DNA of 64,000 nucleotides from RUG369 sp050949645 (GTDB lineage: Bacteria > Planctomycetota > Planctomycetia > Pirellulales > Thermoguttaceae): NCBI GenBank assembly GCA_050949645.1, contig JBMNGC010000001.1, positions 2,728,001 to 2,792,000 of the forward strand. The letters run 5' to 3'. Shown one piece after another: positions 17,246 to 23,699 of this stretch. Each line of letters starts with the position of its first letter. Position 1 is the first letter of the stretch. Both the position numbers and the translations under genes were made by a program. Under the pieces are notes generated by a model that saw only the letters and a program-made list of their open reading frames with translations, made no database searches and was not told where the DNA came from.

Positions 17246-17279
17246 AAAAAACGCGCGTACTCTTTGCGAGCCGCGCGTT
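17246..17279 (-). terminator. Terminator of the small lipoprotein gene
   Basis: On the minus strand AACGCGCG/CGCGCGTT stem (17272-17279 with 17250-17257), 14-nt loop, six T (complement of 17246-17251). It lies between convergent genes. Confidence 0.7.
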
Positions 17280-17327
17280 AGATAAGAGAAAATTAAGCGT
17301 TCAAGGCGCTTTAACAATAGCAGAACG

Positions 17328-17549
17328 TCACCAGCTTGGTCGTTCTGCAGAGAGAACGTCGTCGACCGTTTTGGATTCCTTGACGGGCTCCTTTTTAAAA
17401 AAGGCGAACGTGTCCTTCATTGTTTGGCAACCCGTGGCTCCGAGGATCGCGGGCGCAACGACGAACGCGCCGACAAGCGCGAGACGTTTGAGATCTCGAC
17501 GCCGGGTTTGAAATTCGGTCTGACGCAACGTAGATTTATGAGCGGTCAT
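17328..17549 (-). CDS. Small lipoprotein with Tat-like signal
   Basis: 73 residues from the ATG at 17547-17549. The N-terminus carries TRRRDLKRLALVG before the hydrophobic core, resembling a twin-arginine motif, and then GATGC, an atypical lipobox with Ala at -3. The mature part is only about 33 residues, basic then acidic, ending SAERPSW. No domain recognised. AAGG lies 3-4 nt upstream of the start. The longer frame adds 27 Arg-rich residues and is less likely. It has its own terminator, which supports it as a real small gene. Confidence 0.5.
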   Translation of the reverse strand: MTAHKSTLRQTEFQTRRRDLKRLALVGAFVVAPAILGATGCQTMKDTFAFFKKEPVKESKTVDDVLSAERPSW

Positions 17550-17644
17550 CGCCTTGTTCCTGAATATTGTGCACGTATGCGAACGTCGTCGACGCAACTG
17601 TCGACGAGATAGTATACGGAATTTCCGCATTACTGGTTATATCG

Positions 17645-17660
17645 GTTTTATTGATAAAAC
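17645..17660. promoter_or_regulatory. 16-bp palindrome upstream of rhaA, possible operator
   Basis: GTTTTAT-TG-ATAAAAC, about 97 nt before the rhaA start. Size and symmetry resemble a binding site for a dimeric repressor, but no regulator gene is nearby. Confidence 0.3.
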
Positions 17661-17756
17661 GGTTTAACTGATTTTAAAATTTGTCGAAATTCGCTAATTC
17701 GATCCTGGCGGCGCCTCCGAGCGACGCGAAAGTTTATATAAGGAGTTATAAAAAGC

Positions 17757-19013
17757 ATGAGTAAGATAGAACAAGCGTACGCCCTCGCGAAAGAACGTTA
17801 TGCGGAACTCGGAGTCGACGTCGACGCAGCGATGGAACGCGTCGACAAGATTCAGGTCTCGCTCCATTGCTGGCAAGGCGACGACGTCGAAGGCTTCGAA
17901 AAAGCCGGCGAACTCTCGGGCGGCATCCTCTCTACCGGAAACTACCCTGGCAAGGCGCGCACCCCGGACGAACTCCGTTCCGACGCCGAAAAGGCGTTCT
18001 CCCTCATCCCCGGCAAGCAGCGATTCAACCTCCACGCGATCTATCTCGACACGAACGGCCAGAAAGTTGAACGCGATGAAATTGGACCGGAGCATTTTGA
18101 GAAATGGGTCGACTGGGCGAAAGAGCAAGAGATTGGTCTCGACTTCAACCCGACCTTCTTCTCGCATCCGAAAGCCGCCGACACGCTGACCCTTTCGCAT
18201 CCGAACAAGGAGATCCGCGACTTTTGGATCCGTCACGACAAATGTTGCCGTAAGATCGCCAATTATTTCGGCGAACAGCTCGGCTCGCCATGCATCGTCA
18301 ATCACTGGACCCCCGACGGCATGAAGGACACGCCCGTCGATCGTCTTGCGCCGCGCGAGCGCCTCGCCGAATCGTACGACGAAATCTTCTCCGTCAAATA
18401 CCCGAAGGAAAATATCCGCGACGGTATCGAATGCAAACTCTTTGGAGTCGGCGTTGAAAGCTACACGGTCGGCAGCCATGAGTTCTGCCTCGGCTATGCG
18501 ATCAAAAACGGGCTCGTTCTCACGCTCGACGCGGGGCACTTCCACCCCACCGAATGCATCAGCGACAAGATTTCGGCGGCGGCCCTCTTCGTCGACGAAA
18601 TTCTGCTCCACGTGAGCCGCGGCGTTCGCTGGGACTCCGACCACGTTGTTATCTGGAACGACCAGATGCGCGCGATCGCGGAAGAACTCATGCGCACCAA
18701 CGTCATTGATCGAACCTTCTTTGCGCTCGACTTCTTTGACGGTACGATCAACCGCGTCGCCGCATGGACCATCGGTACTCGCAACGCGATCAAAGCGCTT
18801 CTGTGCGCCGCGCTCGAACCGATCGAAGAGCTCCGCAAGCTCGAACTCGACTTCAACTATACCAAGCGCCTCGCGCTCCTTGAGGAACTCAAGTCCGCGC
18901 CATTTGGCCCCGTCTGGGATTACTACTGCGAAAAGCGAGGCGTTCCGGTCGGAGAAAAGTGGATCGCCGAAGTCGAAGCGTACGAAAAAGACGTTCTTTC
19001 CAAGCGCGTCTGA
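17757..19013 (+). CDS. rhaA: L-rhamnose isomerase
   Basis: 418 residues, matching the usual 415-420 of RhaA. Converts L-rhamnose to L-rhamnulose in the cytoplasm, the first step of rhamnose breakdown. Family blocks are visible along the whole length: VSLHCWQGDDVEGFE near the N-terminus, HAIYLD, DFNPTFFSHPKA, CIVNHWTPDGMKD, VGVESYTVGSHEF, LDAGHFHPTE and SDHVVIWND, supplying the metal-binding His, Asp and Glu residues. AAGGAG lies 11 nt before the ATG. No rhamnulokinase or aldolase is adjacent, so the pathway genes are scattered. A palindrome at 17645 may regulate it; a terminator follows. Confidence 0.97.
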   Translation: MSKIEQAYALAKERYAELGVDVDAAMERVDKIQVSLHCWQGDDVEGFEKAGELSGGILSTGNYPGKARTPDELRSDAEKAFSLIPGKQRFNLHAIYLDTNGQKVERDEIGPEHFEKWVDWAKEQEIGLDFNPTFFSHPKAADTLTLSHPNKEIRDFWIRHDKCCRKIANYFGEQLGSPCIVNHWTPDGMKDTPVDRLAPRERLAESYDEIFSVKYPKENIRDGIECKLFGVGVESYTVGSHEFCLGYAIKNGLVLTLDAGHFHPTECISDKISAAALFVDEILLHVSRGVRWDSDHVVIWNDQMRAIAEELMRTNVIDRTFFALDFFDGTINRVAAWTIGTRNAIKALLCAALEPIEELRKLELDFNYTKRLALLEELKSAPFGPVWDYYCEKRGVPVGEKWIAEVEAYEKDVLSKRV

Positions 19014-19045
19014 TAACGCGTTCGTCGAGACGCCGTTACATAACG

Positions 19046-19084
19046 CCGCCCCAAGCCTCTCGCCGAGAAGCTTGGGGCGGTTTT
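19046..19084 (+). terminator. Terminator of rhaA
   Basis: 11-bp perfect stem (19046-19056 with 19070-19080), 13-nt loop, TTTTGTTT after it. No T-run on the minus strand. Confidence 0.85.
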
Positions 19085-19099
19085 GTTTCGATCTTGATC

Positions 19100-19909
19100 C
19101 TATTTCGCGTTGGCGAACGTTTCAACGACCGCCTCGACGAGCGACGCGATCGTCGATTCCTTGGCGACGCGCTCTGCTTTGATCCCGCATTCTTCGAGCG
19201 CGCCGGCCGTGAGAAGACTGATGGCGAACCACCGCGTTTTACGCGCGGCTTCTCCGAAGATGGCGACGAGCGCTTTTGCAGACGCTGAGCTCATCACGAT
19301 CGTCGCGTCTATTTTTCCGTCGTTGAGCGCGCGCAGAACGGCCGGGTCGGCGGTCGTGACGTCGACGCTCCTATACGCCTCCACCTCCTGATATCGCGCT
19401 CCGCGCGCGCAAAGTTGTCGGCGAAGAACGTCGCGTCCGCGATTGGCGCGAAATGAGAGAAAATATTGCGAAGGATAATCGTCGACGACTTTATCGAGCG
19501 CCTCGATCAGTCCTTCCGCGTCGAAACGTTCAGGGATGACCGTCGGTTCGATTCCGAATTCGGCGAGCGCCTTGCCCGTCCCGGGCCCTACGACGGCCGT
19601 CTTGATACCGCGATTACGGAAAAACGAGTCGCAATCTGATTCTTCTAGAAAATATTGCGCGCAAAGCCTCGCCATCGTCGCGCGTACGCCGTTAGCGCTT
19701 GAAAAGAGCGCCCAGTCGACGTCAGAGGTCACGATAGCGCTGAGCGCCGAATCGAGCGCAGGGAAATTTTGAGTAGGACGAATTTCGAGCGCCGGTTGGA
19801 GCAAAATCTTCGCGCCTAGCTTTTCAAGCGGTTCGGTAAGTTCGCAAGCCTGCTCTTTCGCGCGAGTGACAAGTATGGTTATGCCTTTGAGACGATTCAT
19901 CGCTGCCAT
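19100..19909 (-). CDS. hemD: Uroporphyrinogen-III synthase
   Basis: 269 residues. Closes and inverts hydroxymethylbilane to uroporphyrinogen III in haem/cobalamin/sirohaem synthesis. The sequence fits the two-lobed HemD fold: ILVTRAKEQACEL at the N-terminus, DWALFSSANGVRA, VVGPGTGKALAEFGI, a middle linker, then SSASAKALVAIFG and a C-terminal block ending LVEAVVETF. Sequence conservation in HemD is always low, and this is consistent. Two ATGs (19909 and 19900) are possible; neither has a strong ribosome site. It is not with other hem genes here. Haem supply is relevant to the c-type cytochrome at 33-36 kb. Confidence 0.88.
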   Translation of the reverse strand: MAAMNRLKGITILVTRAKEQACELTEPLEKLGAKILLQPALEIRPTQNFPALDSALSAIVTSDVDWALFSSANGVRATMARLCAQYFLEESDCDSFFRNRGIKTAVVGPGTGKALAEFGIEPTVIPERFDAEGLIEALDKVVDDYPSQYFLSFRANRGRDVLRRQLCARGARYQEVEAYRSVDVTTADPAVLRALNDGKIDATIVMSSASAKALVAIFGEAARKTRWFAISLLTAGALEECGIKAERVAKESTIASLVEAVVETFANAK

Positions 19910-19937
19910 TCCATTGAGACTGATTGGAGTGAATCCT

Positions 19938-19966
19938 ATTATAGGACGACGCCTGAGGTTCGTCGA
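19938..19966 (-). promoter_or_regulatory. Promoter of hemD
   Basis: On the minus strand TCGACG, 17-bp spacer, TATAAT; start near 19931, giving a leader of about 22 nt. A plus-strand TTGATC-N17-TATAGA (20006-20034) may drive the 20277 lipoprotein gene. Otherwise 19910-20276 holds no gene. Confidence 0.5.
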
Positions 19967-20276
19967 GTATGAGAGAACAAGAAGATTTGTTATGAAAAAT
20001 AGTTTTTGATCTATCCAAGTTTGTTTATTATAGAATCGAAGCTATAGTTATGGATTAGGCTTTATAAGTTATGACGGCGCAAGAGCTTTAGCAATGAGGT
20101 TCAAGATTTCAGGACCGACTGCGTTTCTTTGAATTGCGACGGCGATATCTTGAAAAGTCTGGGAAAAGTCCTATTGCGACGGTTCCATTTATTAGCTATA
20201 AGATCCTATCCGCAACGGAAAAGCGCACGAATGGATTTGAGCGCTAACGAGACGCATAATGAAACGGAGTTCAAGA

Positions 20277-20870
20277 ATGAAAAGAATCGTCGCTCTGAGC
20301 ATGACGTTGCTTGCAAGCGCAATTTTTGCGACAGGATGTTGCAAATCAGGCGGCGAGGCGCCGCCGAGCGACGCCTCAGTTCCCCAGGTCGCGCCGGAGA
20401 ATAACAAGACGGAAGAGCTCGAGCAGGATGAAGAGCCTCTTGACGTCGAAAATGAAGAGACCCCTGAGGGCGTTGTTAACAGCTTCTTCAGGTCTTTCTT
20501 CCGCGGCGCGAGCGAAGACGCTTTTGCGTTGCTATCGTCGAAGGCTCAAGAGGCTCAAAGCGAGAACTTTGCAGCCCAGGCGAGCGAGACGATTCGCTGG
20601 CGCGTCGTTGAGAAAACGAAACCGACGACTGCCGGAGTCGTGTACGTCTGGATTGAGGTCGAAGATTACGCGGAGACGGGTGAAATCCAGCGCGATTTGC
20701 TCACCTTCTCACTGACGGACGACGACGGAGACTGGCGCGTTGCGGGATTTAACGTCGGCGACGTCGCGGTTGACTTTGAAGAGTCGGTCATCGTCGCTCA
20801 GGAGGCGCCTGTCGCGCCCGGCGAGGTCCGCGCCGCCTCGAGAATCGAACGCGTTAGTGTGAGACGCTAA
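20277..20870 (+). CDS. Acidic lipoprotein with a NTF2-like candidate domain
   Basis: 197 residues. Lipoprotein signal MKRIVALSMTLL with lipobox ATGC, then an acidic linker (about 25-65) and a compact domain (about 70-170): TPEGVVNSFFRSFFRGASEDAF, ASETIRWRVVEKTKP, VYVWIEVEDYAE, LLTFSLTDDDGDWRVAGF. The pattern of an N-terminal helix pair followed by a curved antiparallel sheet ending in W-R-V resembles the NTF2/SnoaL or DUF4878 folds, but this is only a pattern match. ATG at 20277 is chosen for the ACGGAG 8 nt upstream; another in-frame ATG lies at 20259. Stands alone, with a terminator at 21060. Confidence 0.75.
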   Translation: MKRIVALSMTLLASAIFATGCCKSGGEAPPSDASVPQVAPENNKTEELEQDEEPLDVENEETPEGVVNSFFRSFFRGASEDAFALLSSKAQEAQSENFAAQASETIRWRVVEKTKPTTAGVVYVWIEVEDYAETGEIQRDLLTFSLTDDDGDWRVAGFNVGDVAVDFEESVIVAQEAPVAPGEVRAASRIERVSVRR

Positions 20871-21059
20871 CGAAAGAAATCAATCGGCGGCGTTCGTATA
20901 AAACGCGCATGGCTGCGCAGGACGCCGCAAGATCAGACGCAAGACGCGGCGCTGGCGTCGGCAGGGGTTGTCGACGCGCGCAAGGTTGCGCAACGGATGG
21001 ACGGCACGACGTCGTCAGGCCTTGGCATGGAAGGTTGAGGCGCGGTATGGATAGCGCTG

Positions 21060-21099
21060 AAAACGCCATGCTCGCCGGGATGCGAGCAAGGCGTTTTTT
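21060..21099 (+). terminator. Terminator downstream of the 20277 lipoprotein gene
   Basis: AACGCC plus TGCTCGC pair with GCGAGCA plus GGCGTT (one A-A mismatch), 6-nt loop, six T (21094-21099). It lies about 190 nt after the stop; 20871-21059 shows no gene. Confidence 0.8.
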
Positions 21100-21257
21100 A
21101 TCAACCGTAGTAGCGCGGCGTTAAGTCTGCGCTCTTGGTAAGACGCTGTAACGCATAAACAGGCGGATTCGTCGATGAGCTCGCGAAAGGACAGGGAAGG
21201 CTGACGCGAGCCGTTTGTGGACGCGACAATCGTCGCGTTTGAGGTCGGCGCAGCGTT

Positions 21258-21296
21258 AAAAAAAGGACGCGACATGGAGGTCGCGTCCTTTTTTTT
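21258..21296 (-). terminator. Terminator of the DUF1598-like gene, bidirectional
   Basis: 9-bp GC-rich core (21265-21273 with 21280-21288), 6-nt loop, flanked by A7 and T8, so a T-run exists on both strands. The interval 21100-21257 shows no gene. Confidence 0.9.
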
Positions 21297-21320
21297 GAGG
21301 TATGCTCTATCGCCTAAAGA

Positions 21321-22811
21321 TCAGTCCCACCACCACTGGCTGTGGTCGAGATTTTCGGCCTTGGCGCGTTTTTCATCGACTTCGCCCTTGTCGTCGTACT
21401 GGATATGGTCGACGTCAAGCGCGATATAAGGTTCAATATGAACGCCGCCGCCGGTTGGGTAGGAGGTCAGCCCGCCGCCGTGACGAATCGTGTTGACCGC
21501 GGTTTCAGCAAATTGGACCGCATTGAGATATTCTGTCTGGAATTTATCTTCATCGGCGAAGAAGTCGGGGGTCCAGTTCGTCTTAGCGTAAACGTCTTCC
21601 TTCTGAAGATACGCGGCGACAATCGTCATATCGATGAGGTTGCGGAGACTCGCGTAGACCGGGACCTGGTCGGCGATCTTCTCGAATTTCGACGTGAAGC
21701 TCTTGGCGTACGCGCGCGTGGCGGGATTGCCGCGACCTTTATTCGCGGAGCGAGTACCGTCCTCGCTAACAAGCTCGTCTTCGCCAACGAGGTTGACCCC
21801 GTTGCCAATAAGCTCGATCGCGTCGCCGTTTTCCGTTTCGATAACGCAGTCGTAATTCGGCTGGAAGTACCAGCGGACGAGCCCGTTCGACGGGTTAACG
21901 CGAGGATTAGACTTAGCGGCGTAGGTGACAAGTTTCACGGGCGATTCCTCGAGGCCGATGCCGATGAGCTTCATTCGATAGTCGGCGGCGACGAGGGTCG
22001 CGGCAAAGTTCGTCTTGGGAGAGACTCCCCAGACGCGGACGGCCTGGAGCCCAAGGGCCTCGCGGAGACCGGCGGCGTAAACGAGGCATTCGTAGTCGTT
22101 CACGGGATGAGGCGCGTTCCTGATAAAGTATTGCATATCGCGGAGTCCGGCCTCGGTCGGATCGATGGAGCACCCGACGACGCTCGCGCTATCGCCCTTG
22201 GCGGGGAAGGCGCGCAACGCGACGACGAGATCTTCAAGGCGCAGGGTTGGACGACCGCTCTTCACGCCGACGACCGAGCCGTCGACGCCCGCGATCCAAC
22301 CTTCCGCAGGGCCGGCGATGACGACGTCGCCCGTTTCAGGATAGACGAAGACGTTTTCAATACGCGTTAAACCGGCAAGGTTGGCCATCTCGTCGGAGAC
22401 GAAGCCGTCGTTAGCGGCGATCGCCGCTTCCAGGCGATTAAGGGAGACCTTGCGGAGCTTGCTCGGCGCGCGCATGTCGGACGGAATGTAGTGATACGCT
22501 TCGTTGCGCGCAGCGGCGAGAAAACCATCGTCGACAACAGTTCGCTGGAGCACGCCTCGCGCGTCGATGACCACGCCGCTTCCGTAGCCGCCGCCACCGC
22601 CGCGGTTACCGCCGCTGTTATTGTTGTTGTTGTTATTGTTGTTATTGTTGTTGCGGTTGTTGCCGCCACCCCAATTATTGTTATTACCACCGCCGTAGTT
22701 GTTGTTATTACCGCCGTAGTTCTGTCCGTAAACCGTCGACGCGGGCACGGCAATCAGAACGGCCAACGCCAGGATCGCGCCTACACGAAGAACAAAATTG
22801 CTTCGACTCAT
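21321..22811 (-). CDS. Secreted DUF1598-like protein with Asn/Gly-rich N-terminus
   Basis: 496 residues. A signal peptide (cleavage near VYG/QN) is followed by a low-complexity stretch of Asn and Gly (about 30-78, with an uninterrupted run of 12 Asn). The rest is a globular region with blocks GVVIDARGVLQRTVVDDGF, RIENVFVYPETGDVVIAGPA and GVKSGRPTLRLEDLVVALR, which resemble the planctomycete family DUF1598; function unknown. C-terminus ends HSQWWWD. AGGAG lies 6 nt before the ATG. The Asn tract is built from AAC/AAT codons and reads as a short-tandem-repeat region that could vary in length between strains. Confidence 0.75.
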   Translation of the reverse strand: MSRSNFVLRVGAILALAVLIAVPASTVYGQNYGGNNNNYGGGNNNNWGGGNNRNNNNNNNNNNNNSGGNRGGGGGYGSGVVIDARGVLQRTVVDDGFLAAARNEAYHYIPSDMRAPSKLRKVSLNRLEAAIAANDGFVSDEMANLAGLTRIENVFVYPETGDVVIAGPAEGWIAGVDGSVVGVKSGRPTLRLEDLVVALRAFPAKGDSASVVGCSIDPTEAGLRDMQYFIRNAPHPVNDYECLVYAAGLREALGLQAVRVWGVSPKTNFAATLVAADYRMKLIGIGLEESPVKLVTYAAKSNPRVNPSNGLVRWYFQPNYDCVIETENGDAIELIGNGVNLVGEDELVSEDGTRSANKGRGNPATRAYAKSFTSKFEKIADQVPVYASLRNLIDMTIVAAYLQKEDVYAKTNWTPDFFADEDKFQTEYLNAVQFAETAVNTIRHGGGLTSYPTGGGVHIEPYIALDVDHIQYDDKGEVDEKRAKAENLDHSQWWWD

Positions 22812-23699
22812 GTGAATCTCCTAAACCAACTTAGGCTAAACGTTAAAAATTTGTTCCGACGCCTGTTACTGTCGAGCGGACGCGTCAAGCGTAAGGGACT
22901 CGAAGCGTCGCAGTTGCTCGCCGCGCTCTGAAGAACGCGACTTGAAACAGTAGAGTCGACGCAACCAGGCTCCGAGACTGACCGACATTGCGTCTGCGGT
23001 CTCGTTTGTGGTTATATTATATATTAGGCATGAGCGTCGATAGGACGACACGATACCTCGCCTCCGCTATTGAAATCATAATTGCCATGACCTTCTCAAT
23101 CAAGTATCAAGTCCGCGATTTACATTTTTTTATGGAAAAAATGCGCTATTTTCCCATAAGCGCCGATTTTAACGGCGCAATATACTGCAAAGGATAGGTA
23201 AAAGGGAGAGCAATGTAAAAATTTGGAGCAGGCGTTGGGAAATGAGGATTGCGTGAATCGCCAAGATTTTAACTGAAAGGACGGTTCTTTGCGTTGACGT
23301 TAAAAAAATAATTTTTTTGCGTTTCGCGGGCCCGAACCGAACCAGATATTCCTTTTGCAGTCTAGCCAAAAAGACCCCTTAAGTTTCACCTGCCGTTGGT
23401 CGAAAACGAGTGTAAGGTTTGTTCGCTTTCGGTCCTTGAAAAGACGGGTTGGATGATCGACATAGACTTTACAGACGCAGCGCTCAGTCCGGATGGAAAC
23501 TTAGCTCCGCTCGCCTCTTACCGCAATAGGGCGACTCTTCAGCGGACGATTCTGGAGAGTCGGGGCTATTCAATAATTGCCGACCGTGGACGCTTGCGTC
23601 TTATTATTTTCAATAATCTGTTGCGAAGAGTCGGCGTATGATTGCGAGACGACGTCCTTAGGAAGTCGGCTTGCATGATTGAGAAATGAGATCGTGATC
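22812..23699. other. 888-bp divergent intergenic region, A/T-rich, no convincing gene
   Basis: Separates the DUF1598-like gene from the solenoid-protein gene. It holds a run of TATA-like sequence (23011-23027, including a minus-strand TATAAT) without a matching -35, T/A-rich tracts near 23120-23320, and a small inverted repeat (ATTATT-TTC-AATAAT, about 23604-23618). Short open frames are present, the longest 81 codons from a TTG at 23396, but lack ribosome sites or recognisable domains. It may hold control sequences or a decayed gene. Confidence 0.5.

Noticed and set aside
17694..18644. Open frame of 316 codons opposite rhaA
   Set aside because: Antisense of the conserved RhaA; no independent evidence.
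23396..23641. 81-codon frame from a TTG in the large intergenic region
   Set aside because: No ribosome site, no recognisable domain, weak start; could be a gene remnant but not supportable as a gene.
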